Source of the DNA: Mycobacterium kyogaense
GTDB lineage: Bacteria > Actinomycetota > Actinomycetes > Mycobacteriales > Mycobacteriaceae
Direction: 5' to 3'
Assembly (NCBI RefSeq): GCF_003254575.1
Contig: NZ_QJUA01000025.1
Coordinates: forward strand, 1-64,000
DNA: 64,000 nt
This document shows positions 43,309 to 52,055 of this stretch, in pieces; position 1 is the stretch's first letter; every line of letters begins with the position of its first letter. A program made the translations under genes and the position numbers. Under the pieces are notes generated by a model. It had not been told where the DNA came from. It saw only the letters and a list, made by a program, of their open reading frames with translations, and made no database searches.

Positions 43309-44622
43309 ATGACCGCACCAGCTGCCACGATGATCGAGCCCGCACCTGACATCGCGACACCACCGCCGGTTGGCCGCACCTCCACTCTCGGTGTGGTGCC
43401 GACCGCCTCCATGATCACCGGCGCCGCGATCGCCACCGTCTGGTTCTGGATACCGTTGACGCTGTTGATCATCGGTATCTCCTCGATCCCGAGCGTGATC
43501 GGCTTCGTCCTCGCCGCCGTGGTGTTCACCTATCTGATGCGGGGTGTCGAGCGCGTCGAGCGGGTGCGCAGCGAGGCGGTGTTCGGGATGGGCATCGCCA
43601 TTCCGCCGCGTCGACTCTCGCCGCACAGCGGTTTCCAGCGGTGGGCCCACCAGATCCTGCTCGACCTGGGCAGCTCCAGGTTCTGGAAAGCGGCGGCCCA
43701 TCACTACCTGCGCATGACCTACGACATCCTGGCCACCGGCCTCGCGGTAGCGCTGCTGGTGTTCGCCTTCCTCGCGCCGGCCGCCGCGATCGCGATCGGG
43801 AACAGTGACGCCGACGCGGGCCTGTCGTTCCTGCCCACACCGGTGGCGTTCCTGCTGGCCGTGGTGGCGCTCGCGGCAGCGGGCCTGCTCCTCGTCTACG
43901 CCCCCGCCCTCGACGCCACGATCGACCGCTGGCTGCTCACGCCGTCGCCGACGGCACACCTGCAGTACCAGGTCAGTGCATTGGCCGACGCGCGGCAGGG
44001 CGCGGTCACCTCCGCACAGACCGAACGCCACCGCATCGAACGCGATCTCCACGACGGCGTGCAACCGCGCCTGGTGTCGCTCGCCATGACGATCGGCCTG
44101 GCGCAGACCAAACTCGACTCAGACCTGCCCGCAGCCAAGGCGCTGATCGCCGAGGCTCACGACGAGGCGAAGAGCGCGCTGGTCGAACTGCGCAACGTGG
44201 TCCGCGGTATCGCCCCGACGATCCTGGCCGACCGTGGCCTCGACGCCGCGCTCTCTGCGGTGGTGCAGCGCGCGTCGACATCCGGAGTGCCGACCACACT
44301 GAGTGTGCACCTCCCTCGCCGCCTGCCGGACGAGGTCGAGGCGTGCGCGTACTTCGTCGTCGCCGAAGCCCTGACCAATGTCACCCGGCACGCCTCGGCC
44401 AACCAGGCCGCCGTGACCGTCCGCCTCGACGAGACCGCCCAGCAACTGCACGTCACCGTGTTCGACGACGGATGCGGCGGAGCGCAGATCACCGGCGACG
44501 AGAACGCCACGGGTCTGCGTGGTCTCGACGAACGGGTGCGCGCGGCCCGCGGCACGTTCACGGTGTCCAGCCCGGTCACCGGTCCGACGATCATCACCGC
44601 GGTGCTGCCATGCGGATCGTGA
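43309..44622 (+). CDS. NarL-type sensor histidine kinase
   Basis: This 437-residue kinase has membrane segments in pairs (about 35-75 and 140-200) with little outside the membrane. A HisKA_3 dimerisation domain follows with His248 in RHRIERDLHDGVQPRLVSL, then a C-terminal HATPase domain (VVAEALTNVTRHASANQ, GLRGLDERV). A -10-like TAGGTT (43296-43301) ends seven bases before the ATG, so the mRNA may be leaderless. It overlaps its response regulator by 13 bases. Confidence 0.9.
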   Translation: MTAPAATMIEPAPDIATPPPVGRTSTLGVVPTASMITGAAIATVWFWIPLTLLIIGISSIPSVIGFVLAAVVFTYLMRGVERVERVRSEAVFGMGIAIPPRRLSPHSGFQRWAHQILLDLGSSRFWKAAAHHYLRMTYDILATGLAVALLVFAFLAPAAAIAIGNSDADAGLSFLPTPVAFLLAVVALAAAGLLLVYAPALDATIDRWLLTPSPTAHLQYQVSALADARQGAVTSAQTERHRIERDLHDGVQPRLVSLAMTIGLAQTKLDSDLPAAKALIAEAHDEAKSALVELRNVVRGIAPTILADRGLDAALSAVVQRASTSGVPTTLSVHLPRRLPDEVEACAYFVVAEALTNVTRHASANQAAVTVRLDETAQQLHVTVFDDGCGGAQITGDENATGLRGLDERVRAARGTFTVSSPVTGPTIITAVLPCGS

Positions 44623-45254
44623 TCGCCGAGGACTCCGCTCTGCTGCGGGCAGGCATCGAGCGCATCCTCACCGACGCCGGTCACGACGTGGTGGCCGGGG
44701 TGCCCGACGCGACCAACCTGCTCCGCCTGGTCAACGACACCCGGCCGGAGCTCGCCATCCTCGACGTCCGGATGCCGCCCACCTTCACCGACGAGGGCAT
44801 CCGCGCCGCGGCGCTGCTGCGCAGCCAAAACCCGGAGTCCCCGGTGCTGGTGCTCTCGCACTACGTCGAGGAGCGGTACGCCGCCGACCTGATCGCCTCG
44901 GACACCCGCGGGTTCGGTTACCTGCTCAAGGACCGGGTGGCCGACGTGCCCGCCTTCCTCGACGCCGTGGCCGTGGTCGGCGCCGGCGGCACCGTGCTGG
45001 ACCCGGACGTGGTGTCGCAGATCCTCGTTCGCTCCCACCGCCGCAATGCGCTGGACGCGCTGACCCCGCGCGAACACGAGGTCTTGCAGCTGATGGCGGA
45101 GGGCAGAACCAATTCGGCGATCGCCACCGCACTGCACATCTCGGTCGGCTCGGCCGAGAAGCACATCGCCTCGATCTTCGCCAAGCTCGGCCTGGCTCCC
45201 GACGACAGCGGTAACCGGCGCGTCCTCGCGGTGCTGCGCTATCTCGAATCGTGA
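44610..45254 (+). CDS. NarL/LuxR-type response regulator
   Basis: This 214-residue regulator has a receiver domain with Asp52 in AILDVRMPP and the lysine motif GYLLKDRV. A C-terminal LuxR helix-turn-helix follows (LTPREHEVLQLMAEGRTNSAIATAL, SVGSAEKHIASIFAKLGL). It is translated in overlap with the kinase gene. The DUF4097 gene starts 34 bases downstream and is a likely target or partner. Confidence 0.92.
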   Translation: MRIVIAEDSALLRAGIERILTDAGHDVVAGVPDATNLLRLVNDTRPELAILDVRMPPTFTDEGIRAAALLRSQNPESPVLVLSHYVEERYAADLIASDTRGFGYLLKDRVADVPAFLDAVAVVGAGGTVLDPDVVSQILVRSHRRNALDALTPREHEVLQLMAEGRTNSAIATALHISVGSAEKHIASIFAKLGLAPDDSGNRRVLAVLRYLES

Positions 45255-45288
45255 AGCCCGACTCCTGAACTCGCGAAAGGACTCCCGC

Positions 45289-46161
45289 ATGACCACCGTC
45301 CTCACCCCACCCACTCCGCCACCTGCCATGTCTCCCGGAGGCCGCACGGCGATCCGGTCGCTCCTCATCGTTGCCGCGTCGGTTCTCGTCGTCGGAACGG
45401 TGGCCTCACTGGGCGTCACCGCCTGGGGCGTCAGCTCGTTCCGGGTCGTCGCCGACAGCGCCGCGCTACCCGCCACGCTGCGCTCGGTGACCATCGACAC
45501 CGGCTCCGTCCCCGTCATCGTGCGGATCAGCTCCGATCGGGAGGCGACGACCCCGCGCGTCGACATGCGAATGGTCAATTCCGTTCGTGCAGGCTCGGAT
45601 CCGCTCTCCGTCGCCGCCGACGGCACGTCGGCCCGGGTGACGATCGACGCCGAGCCGTCCGCGCTGCTCAACTGGGGCCGCGCATCGCAGATCACGGTGG
45701 TGCTTCCCCAGGATCAGGCCCGCCGCACCACGGTGACCACCCAGCAGGACACCGGCGTGGTGATGCTCGAGGCCGATATCGACTCACTGGTAGCCCGCAC
45801 CCGCGACGGCGCGGTCGTCCTCGGCGGCGCCGCACGTGACGTCGACATCACCGCGCAGAACGGGGATATCAGCACCCGCGCCGCGATGTCGGTGTCGGAG
45901 AACTTCACGGCCACCACCCAGTCCGGCGACATCGACGTCGAGTTCTCCGGCGCACCGAAGACGCTGGCCGCCACGACCGAGAACGGCGACGTCACGGTCG
46001 CTCTGCCGCCGCCGGGACCGTACGTCGTCGACGCGACGACGGGCCAATCCTGGGGCTCCACCGTGGTGCGCGTACCGCAGACCCGTGATCCGGGCGGCGC
46101 CGCGTCCACCGTGAGCGTGCGGTCCGAGACCGGCGACGTGACGGTCGACGAGCTGCGCTAG
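45289..46161 (+). CDS. DUF4097-type membrane-anchored beta-repeat protein
   Basis: This 290-residue protein has one N-terminal membrane helix (LLIVAASVLVVGTVASLGV, about 24-45). The outer domain is of the DUF4097 type, with repeated short strands (DGAVVLGGAARDVDITAQNG, SGDIDVEFSG, NGDVTVALP). Related proteins often sit beside envelope-stress two-component systems, as here. Its stop codon shares bases with the stop of the convergent gene (46158-46161, CTAG). Confidence 0.8.
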   Translation: MTTVLTPPTPPPAMSPGGRTAIRSLLIVAASVLVVGTVASLGVTAWGVSSFRVVADSAALPATLRSVTIDTGSVPVIVRISSDREATTPRVDMRMVNSVRAGSDPLSVAADGTSARVTIDAEPSALLNWGRASQITVVLPQDQARRTTVTTQQDTGVVMLEADIDSLVARTRDGAVVLGGAARDVDITAQNGDISTRAAMSVSENFTATTQSGDIDVEFSGAPKTLAATTENGDVTVALPPPGPYVVDATTGQSWGSTVVRVPQTRDPGGAASTVSVRSETGDVTVDELR

Positions 46162-47177
46162 CCGCCGGTGAGCTTCTCGATGATCGCGGCGACGGGCCCC
46201 GGTTCGGCGAGACGGAACCCGGTGCCGGCCCAGATGTTGGTGCCGTGCGGATCGCCGGCCCGCACCGCGGCCGCCCGCAGCGGGCCGGTCAGATAGTGCA
46301 CCTGCGGGTAGGCCAGCGGTGCCTGCGCGTCGTGATCGTCGACGAAGCGGTTGCGTAGACCTCGCGCGAACCGTCCCGAGAACGCCTTGGTCACAACCGT
46401 TTCGGTGAACTCCGGACTCACCAGCGCGGCCCGGTGTACCGGGCTGCTTCGCGCTTCGTCAGCGAGCAGGAACGCGGTGCCCAGCTGCGCGGCCACCGCA
46501 CCGGCGCGGCGAACCCGCGCGATGTCCGCCGCGGTCATCAGACCACCCGCCGCGACCACGGGCAGATCGAGCGTGGTGACGATCGAAGCCAGCAGATCGT
46601 CGAGGGACTGTTCGGCGGGGCGCGCCTGCGAATCGAAGGTGCCGCGGTGTCCACCGGCGGCCGGTCCCTGCGCCACCAGCACGTCGACGCCGCGATCGGC
46701 GGCCGCGCGACCCTCGGCCACCGTGGTCACCGTCCCCGCGACGGTGATGCCCGCGCCGCGGAGCCGAGCGATCTCCTCGACGGTGGGCAGCCCGAACGTG
46801 AAGGACGCCACCGCCGGCCGCAGGTCGAGCAGAACCTCGAGCTTGCCCTGCCAGGCATCGTCGTCGATGCGCGGAGTTCCGACCGCGGCGCCGTACCGCT
46901 CGGCATCGGGCGCCAGCTGCACGGCGTACCGCTCGACGATCTCCGGGCTGCCCGTATCGGGGCCTGGCACGAAGAGATTCGCGCCGATCGGCCCGGACGC
47001 CAACCGCCTCGCCGCACCCAGCCGGTCGGCGAAGGCGTCGGCGCCGAGATAGCCCGCCGCGACGAAACCCAGTCCACCGGCGTTGGTGCCGGCTGCGGCC
47101 AGTTCGGGCGTCGACGGTCCACCCGCCATCGGAGCCACCGACACCGGTGCGGTGAGATCACGAAAGTCGAAGGCCAT
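46158..47177 (-). CDS. nitronate monooxygenase-family flavoprotein
   Basis: This 339-residue FMN-dependent TIM-barrel protein has the glycine-rich start VSVAPMAGGPSTPELAAA. It also has VLVAQGPAAGGHRGTF and a phosphate-binding end PVVAAGGLMTAADIARVRRAGA. Family members oxidise nitronates or act as enoyl reductases. The ATG at 47177 is five bases after GAGGAG, whereas the GTG at 47183 abuts it. It follows the Rrf2 gene by 14 bases and is the last gene of the sulfate operon. Confidence 0.85.
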   Translation of the reverse strand: MAFDFRDLTAPVSVAPMAGGPSTPELAAAGTNAGGLGFVAAGYLGADAFADRLGAARRLASGPIGANLFVPGPDTGSPEIVERYAVQLAPDAERYGAAVGTPRIDDDAWQGKLEVLLDLRPAVASFTFGLPTVEEIARLRGAGITVAGTVTTVAEGRAAADRGVDVLVAQGPAAGGHRGTFDSQARPAEQSLDDLLASIVTTLDLPVVAAGGLMTAADIARVRRAGAVAAQLGTAFLLADEARSSPVHRAALVSPEFTETVVTKAFSGRFARGLRNRFVDDHDAQAPLAYPQVHYLTGPLRAAAVRAGDPHGTNIWAGTGFRLAEPGPVAAIIEKLTGG

Positions 47178-47191
47178 CAGCACTCCTCGGG

Positions 47192-47668
47192 TCAGGTGAC
47201 GGCGCGGCCGCGCTGCTCCTCCTGCGCGCGGTAATCGTCGGCCAGGCTGCGGACGTGGTCGGAGAGCGCGCCCGCCGCGACATCGGCGAGGCTGGTGGTC
47301 TCCAGAACCGATCGCATGCTGGCGCGCAGCGCCCGCCAGACATCGGTCAGCGCAGCAGTCGGTCCGCTATAGGGCAGATCGCCGAGCCCGATGTCACGGA
47401 CACTGGCGAGCGGCCCGTCGATACACCGCAGCACGTCGGCGATGCTGATATCGGTGGCACAGCGCGCGAGTTCGTATCCGCCGTCGCGGCCCCGGTGGCT
47501 GCGCACCAGCCGATCGGTGCGCAGATCGGACAGGATGTCGACCAGGAACTGCGCCGGAATGCCCTGCGCTTTGGCCAGATCCTCGGTCTTGACCAGCGCG
47601 CCCTCGTCGGCGGTCGCCAGCTCGACCATCGCGCGGATCGCGTACTCCGCCTTCGCCGACATCCGCAT
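47192..47668 (-). CDS. Rrf2-family transcriptional regulator
   Basis: This 158-residue winged-helix regulator (MRMSAKAEYAIRAMVELA, then EDLAKAQGIPAQFLVDILSDL) is of the Rrf2 family and corresponds by position to Rv1287. Two Cys (ARCATDIS and VLRCIDG) are present, but not the usual three-Cys iron-sulfur set, so a CymR-like mode (protein or metabolite signal) is as likely as a cluster. Lying inside the sulfate operon, it probably regulates it. Confidence 0.88.
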   Translation of the reverse strand: MRMSAKAEYAIRAMVELATADEGALVKTEDLAKAQGIPAQFLVDILSDLRTDRLVRSHRGRDGGYELARCATDISIADVLRCIDGPLASVRDIGLGDLPYSGPTAALTDVWRALRASMRSVLETTSLADVAAGALSDHVRSLADDYRAQEEQRGRAVT

Positions 47669-47676
47669 ACGCGGGC

Positions 47677-48276
47677 CTATCCGGGGATATCGGCGGCGTC
47701 GGGCACGACCACCGCGAACAGGTCGGCGATCGCCGCCAGGCTCGCGGCCTGAATTGCCGACGCCGACACCGGCTCTCGATCGACCCCCGGCAACGCGCGA
47801 GTCGCGGTCGCGTTGGCCACCACCGTCGGCGCATAGCCCAGGTTGAACGCTCCACGGGCCGTCGAGTTCACGCACATGTGCGTCATGAAGCCGGCGAGTA
47901 CGAGATTCTGCACGCCCAGCGAGGCGAGCCTGTCCTGCAACTCGGTCTGCACGAACGCATTCGGGTAGTTCTTCACCACGATCGGCTCGGTCTCCAGCGG
48001 GGCGACCCGGTCGACGATCGCGCCGGTGTGCCCGTTGATGTCGTACAGCGAGCCGGGACCGTCGTCGTGCTGGACGTGGATGACCGGGGCACCCGCCGAG
48101 CGCGCACGCTCGAGCAGCACCGCGGCCTCGTCGAGGGCGGCCTGCACCCCGTCGAGCTCCAACACCCCTTCGGTGTAGGTGTTCTGACAGTCGATCAGCA
48201 CCAGCACCGATTCACCGAGACGGGCAGGCTCGAGCGGCAGCCCCGACAGGGCGCGCAGTGTGTTGGGTTCGGCCAT
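47677..48276 (-). CDS. isochorismatase-family cysteine hydrolase
   Basis: This 199-residue cytoplasmic hydrolase has the triad of the family: Asp in VLVLIDCQNTYTEG, Lys in IVVKNYPNAF and Cys in THMCVNSTARGAF. Relatives cleave isochorismate, nicotinamide or other amides, and the substrate is not evident here. It lies between cysQ and the Rrf2 gene, nine and eight bases from them. Confidence 0.85.
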   Translation of the reverse strand: MAEPNTLRALSGLPLEPARLGESVLVLIDCQNTYTEGVLELDGVQAALDEAAVLLERARSAGAPVIHVQHDDGPGSLYDINGHTGAIVDRVAPLETEPIVVKNYPNAFVQTELQDRLASLGVQNLVLAGFMTHMCVNSTARGAFNLGYAPTVVANATATRALPGVDREPVSASAIQAASLAAIADLFAVVVPDAADIPG

Positions 48277-48285
48277 CTCCGCAGC

Positions 48286-49026
48286 CTACCGTCGGGCCGT
48301 CACCGCCAGCACCGCATCAGCGAGCTCGGGCCGGCACACGATGAGGTCGGGCAGCTTGGAGTCCCGCTGGTTGTAGATCAGCGGCGAACCGTCGATGCGG
48401 GAGGTGTGCAGCCCCGCTGCGCGAGCCACCGCGACCGGTGCGGCCGAATCCCACTCGTACTGCCCGCCGGCATGCACGTACACATCGGAGACACCCTGCA
48501 CCACCGAGGCGACCTTGGCGCCGGCCGAACCCATTTCGACGAGTGTGCCCTCGAGCGCATCCTTGACCTCCAGGGCTATCGCCGGCGGCCGGGTACGCGA
48601 GACGACGATCCTCGGGGCGCCGGGCTGCGCCGGGGGTGCCGGCACCGTCGGCGTGGCCAGGGTGACTCCCTGCGCGGGCAGCGCCACGGCCCCGGCGACG
48701 AGTTCCCCCGCCTGCCACAGCGCGACGTGCACCGCCCAGTCGGACCGCCCAGCCTCGGAGAACTCCCGGGTTCCGTCGAGCGGGTCGACGATCCACACCC
48801 GCTCGGCGGACAGCCGCACCGGGTCGTCGACGCCCTCCTCGGAGAGGACCGCGTCGTCGGGCCGCACAGCGGCCAGCGCCTCCATCAGGAAGTCGTGGGA
48901 CCGCTTGTCCCCCGCGGCTTTCCGCTCTGATGCATCGGCGTCGGCGAACTCGGCGCGCACGTCGAGGAGCAGGGCACCGGCTTCGGTGGCCAGGCGCGCG
49001 GCGACCTCGTGGTCGGATTCGGTCAT
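48286..49026 (-). CDS. cysQ: CysQ-like 3'-phosphoadenosine 5'-phosphate/PAPS phosphatase
   Basis: This 246-residue magnesium-dependent phosphatase of the inositol monophosphatase superfamily has the metal-binding motifs LSEEGVDD, WIVDPLDGTREF and EWDSAAPVAVA. Direct overlap with cysNC (ATGA, 49023-49026) points to removal of PAP or control of PAPS rather than inositol metabolism. Its length is close to that of mycobacterial CysQ. Confidence 0.85.
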   Translation of the reverse strand: MTESDHEVAARLATEAGALLLDVRAEFADADASERKAAGDKRSHDFLMEALAAVRPDDAVLSEEGVDDPVRLSAERVWIVDPLDGTREFSEAGRSDWAVHVALWQAGELVAGAVALPAQGVTLATPTVPAPPAQPGAPRIVVSRTRPPAIALEVKDALEGTLVEMGSAGAKVASVVQGVSDVYVHAGGQYEWDSAAPVAVARAAGLHTSRIDGSPLIYNQRDSKLPDLIVCRPELADAVLAVTARR

Positions 49027-50870
49027 GGCCTGCTCTCCAGCAGCTCGATCACCTGATCGGCGAGTCCGTCGAGAGGTTCGTCCGGGGTGAGCTGCAAGTC
49101 GGGATCCTTCGGTCGTTGATAGGGGCTGTCGATGCCCGTGAAATGGGTGATCTCACCGGCACGGGCCTTGGCGTACAAGCCCTTCGGATCGCGGCGCTCA
49201 CAATCCTCGAGCGGAGTGTCCATGAACACCTCGAAGAAGTCCAGGCCGGCCGCCGTGGTCACCTGCCGGGCCAGCGCGCGGTGCTCTTCGAGCGGGCTGA
49301 TCGCAGGCACGAGTACCACCTGGCCGGAGTCGGCGAGGATCGCCGCGATGTGCGCGAGTCGGCGCTGGTTCTCGGCGCGGTCGGCCATCGAGAAGCCGAG
49401 GTCCGCGTTCAGCCCGTGCCGCAGGTTGTCCCCGTCGAGAACATAAGCCGGCACGCCCTTTTCGAGCAGCTTCTGCTCCACCAGCATGGCCACCGACGAC
49501 TTGCCGGAACCGGACAGGCCGGTGAACCACACCGTGCGCCCCTTGGACAGCCGGTCCTCGGAGGTGCACAGCGACTGGTGGCGCACCGTGTTGGGGCTCG
49601 ACGTCCGCGCCGTCACATACGGCAGGATCATGCCCGCCGCGACCGTGCCGTTCGTGTTCGGATCGATCAGGATGAACGAGCCCGTCGCCGCGTTGCGGCT
49701 GTACTCGTCCAACAACAGCGGCACCTGGCTGCGCAGCGACACCCGGCCCAGCTCGTTGAGTTTCAACGCAGTCGCCGTCTTGTCGCGGTGCAGCGTGTTG
49801 ACATCGAGCCGGTAGTCCAGCGCTGTCACCCTGACCCGGGTGGTGCGCGTCGTGTGCTTGATCAGATAGTCGCGACCCGGCTCCAAGGACACCTCGTCAG
49901 CCATCCAACAGACCGTGGCGTCGAACTCCTGCGTCACCCGCGGCTGATTGTTCGGCCGGGCGATCAGATCGCCGCGGCTGATGTCGATGTCGTCGGCCAG
50001 GCTCACCGACACCGCCATCGGCGGAAACGCTTCCTGCACAGGGCCGCCCGGGCCCTCGATGGCCGTGATGCGGGAGGTCTTGCCGGTCGGCAGCACGACC
50101 ACCTCGTCGCCGGGACGCATGACGCCGCTGGCGACGGTGCCGGCATAGCTGCGGTGGTCGGCGTGCTCGTGGGTCTGCGGCCGGATCACGTACTGCACCG
50201 GGAACCGCACGTCGACCAGGTTGCGGTCACCGGCGATGTACACGTCCTCGAGATGGCTCAGCAGCGCCGGCCCGTCGTACCACGGCGTGACATCGGATTT
50301 GGTGACGACGTTGTCGCCGTTGAGCGCCGACAGCGGGATCGTGGTGACGTCCTGGACGTCCAGACGCGCGGCGAACTCGTAGAACTCGTCGCGGATCTGC
50401 TCGAACCGCTCCTGGTCCCAGCCGACGAGATCCATCTTGTTGACCGCGAGCACGATGTGCCGGATGCCGAGCAGCGAGGCCAGGAACGCGTGACGGCGGG
50501 ACTGCTCGAGCAGACCGTGGCGGGCGTCGACGAGGACGATCGCCAGTTGCGCGGTCGACACACCGGTCACCATGTTGCGGGTGTACTGGATGTGGCCCGG
50601 CGTGTCGGCGATGATGAATTTCCGCTTGGCCGTGGCGAAATAGCGATAGGCCACGTCGATCGTGATGCCCTGCTCACGCTCGGCGCGCAGCCCGTCGGTC
50701 ACCAGAGCCAGGTCGGTGTAGTCGTGACCGCGCTCCTTGGAGGTGCGCTCCACGGCGGCGAGCTGATCCTCCATCACGGCCTTGCTGTCGTAGAGCAGCC
50801 GGCCGATCAGCGTGGACTTCCCGTCGTCGACCGATCCAGCGGTCGCGATACGCAGCAGTGTGGTCGCCAT
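49023..50870 (-). CDS. cysNC: bifunctional sulfate adenylyltransferase subunit 1 / APS kinase CysNC
   Basis: This 615-residue fusion has an N-terminal GTPase that drives APS formation with CysD (GSVDDGKSTLIGRLL, ADTPGHIQYTRNM, VNKMDLVG). A C-terminal APS kinase follows (P-loop GLSGSGKSSVAML, about residue 450 on) and makes PAPS. Domain order and length match mycobacterial CysNC (Rv1286). The ATG at 50870 is used. An in-frame extension of 22 codons upstream is only the translation of short repeats. Confidence 0.95.
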   Translation of the reverse strand: MATTLLRIATAGSVDDGKSTLIGRLLYDSKAVMEDQLAAVERTSKERGHDYTDLALVTDGLRAEREQGITIDVAYRYFATAKRKFIIADTPGHIQYTRNMVTGVSTAQLAIVLVDARHGLLEQSRRHAFLASLLGIRHIVLAVNKMDLVGWDQERFEQIRDEFYEFAARLDVQDVTTIPLSALNGDNVVTKSDVTPWYDGPALLSHLEDVYIAGDRNLVDVRFPVQYVIRPQTHEHADHRSYAGTVASGVMRPGDEVVVLPTGKTSRITAIEGPGGPVQEAFPPMAVSVSLADDIDISRGDLIARPNNQPRVTQEFDATVCWMADEVSLEPGRDYLIKHTTRTTRVRVTALDYRLDVNTLHRDKTATALKLNELGRVSLRSQVPLLLDEYSRNAATGSFILIDPNTNGTVAAGMILPYVTARTSSPNTVRHQSLCTSEDRLSKGRTVWFTGLSGSGKSSVAMLVEQKLLEKGVPAYVLDGDNLRHGLNADLGFSMADRAENQRRLAHIAAILADSGQVVLVPAISPLEEHRALARQVTTAAGLDFFEVFMDTPLEDCERRDPKGLYAKARAGEITHFTGIDSPYQRPKDPDLQLTPDEPLDGLADQVIELLESRP

Positions 50871-50880
50871 GCTATTTCCC

Positions 50881-50960
50881 CCGTCGCTTCGCTCGCCCCA
50901 CGTCGATTCCCCGTCGCTTCGCTCGCCCCACGTCAATTCCCCGTCGCTTCGCTCGCCCCA
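50881..50960. repeat. 30-bp tandem repeats between cysD and cysNC
   Basis: Two 30-bp units (50881-50910 and 50911-50940, differing at one base) and a third partial unit of 20 bases (50941-50960) share the core CGTCGCTTCGCTCGCCCCA. They fill most of the 92-base gap between the two cys genes. Motifs of this type (GGGCGAGCGAAGCGACGGGG on the other strand) recur near mycobacterial genes as far as I recall. They have no stop codons in the cysNC frame. Confidence 0.85.
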
Positions 50961-50962
50961 TC

Positions 50963-51892
50963 TCAGAAATACCCCTCGCGCTTGCGGTCTTCCATCCCCG
51001 CCTCCGAAATGCGGTCGTCGGCGCGCGTCGCGCCCCGCTCGGTCAGTCGCGACACCGCGGTCTCGGCGATGACCTCACTGACCGTCGCGGCCGTCGACTC
51101 GACGCAGCCGGTGCAGGTGACGTCGCCGACGGTGCGGAACCGCACCGTCTTCTCGATCACCTGCTCCTCCTTGCGCGGCTGCAGGAACTTGTGCACCGCG
51201 AGCAGCATGCCGTCGCGCTCGAACACCTTGCGCTGATGCGCGTAGTAGATCGACGGCAGCGCGATCTTCTCGGCGCCGATGTAGGACCAGATGTCGAACT
51301 CGGTCCAGTTCGACAGCGGGAAGGCCCGGATGTGCTCGCCCTTGCGGTGCCGGCCGTTGTAGAGGTTCCACAACTCGGGTCGCTGGTTCTTCGGGTCCCA
51401 CTGGCCGAACTCGTCGCGGAAGCTGAACACCCGCTCCTTGGCGCGCGCCTTCTCCTCGTCGCGGCGCGCCCCACCGAACGCGGCGTCGAACTTGTTCTCC
51501 CGGATGGCCCGCAGCAGCGTGAACGTCTGCATCGGATTGCGTGACGGGATCGTCTCGACCACTCGGCCGGCGTCGATGTCCTCCTGCACACTGGCCACCA
51601 CCAGGCGCACACCCGACTGAGCGACCAGGTCGTCGCGGGCCTGCAGCACCTCGTCGAAGTTGTGGCCGGTGTCGACGTGCATCACCGGGAACGGCAGCCG
51701 CCCGGGTGCGAACGCCTTGAGCGCCAGGTGCAGCATCACGATGGAGTCCTTGCCGCCGGAGAACAGCAGCACCGGCCGCTCGAACTCGGCGGCCACCTCC
51801 CTGATGATGTGGATGGCTTCGGCCTCCAGCGCACGCAGGTGGCTCAGCTCGTAGCGCCCCGCGTTGACCGCGGTGTCTTCGGTCGTCGTCAT
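50963..51892 (-). CDS. cysD: sulfate adenylyltransferase subunit 2 CysD
   Basis: This 309-residue ATP pyrophosphatase forms adenosine 5'-phosphosulfate from sulfate and ATP with CysN. The PP-loop is LLFSGGKDSIVMLHLA; RRDEEKARAKERVFSFRD and the CTGC segment near the C-terminus are family features. The ATG at 51892 opens the sulfate-assimilation operon, and its own promoter lies just upstream. A longer reading from 51973 begins inside that promoter. Confidence 0.96.
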   Translation of the reverse strand: MTTTEDTAVNAGRYELSHLRALEAEAIHIIREVAAEFERPVLLFSGGKDSIVMLHLALKAFAPGRLPFPVMHVDTGHNFDEVLQARDDLVAQSGVRLVVASVQEDIDAGRVVETIPSRNPMQTFTLLRAIRENKFDAAFGGARRDEEKARAKERVFSFRDEFGQWDPKNQRPELWNLYNGRHRKGEHIRAFPLSNWTEFDIWSYIGAEKIALPSIYYAHQRKVFERDGMLLAVHKFLQPRKEEQVIEKTVRFRTVGDVTCTGCVESTAATVSEVIAETAVSRLTERGATRADDRISEAGMEDRKREGYF

Positions 51893-51944
51893 GGTTTCCC
51901 TGCAAAGTTGGTAGATTTGACCGGAATTACGATCATCATCGGGG

Positions 51945-51973
51945 AATGTAATCGCCGGGTCGGCGCGTGTCAA
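51945..51973 (-). promoter_or_regulatory. cysDNC operon promoter
   Basis: On the minus strand a perfect -35 TTGACA (51968-51973) and a -10 TACATT (51945-51950) are 17 bases apart. This predicts a leader of about 46 bases. The short leader contains CGTAATTCCGG, related to the ATTACATTCC over the -10, which may be an Rrf2-type operator. The promoter is clear; the operator is a guess. Confidence 0.65.
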
Positions 51974-51996
51974 CGGTGGGCGTCGAGGACGCGAGC

Positions 51997-52044
51997 GTGG
52001 GGGTTGTGCACGCGAAACAGGCGGCGGGCGTACACAACCCCCAC
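51997..52044 (-). terminator. long hairpin between canA and cysD
   Basis: A perfect 12-bp inverted repeat (GTGGGGGTTGTG and CACAACCCCCAC) continues after one mismatch for four more pairs (ACGC/GCGT). It lies 12 bases after the canA stop and before the cysD promoter, so it is well placed to terminate canA. No T-run follows. Confidence 0.6.
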
Positions 52045-52055
52045 GGTCGGGGCGG

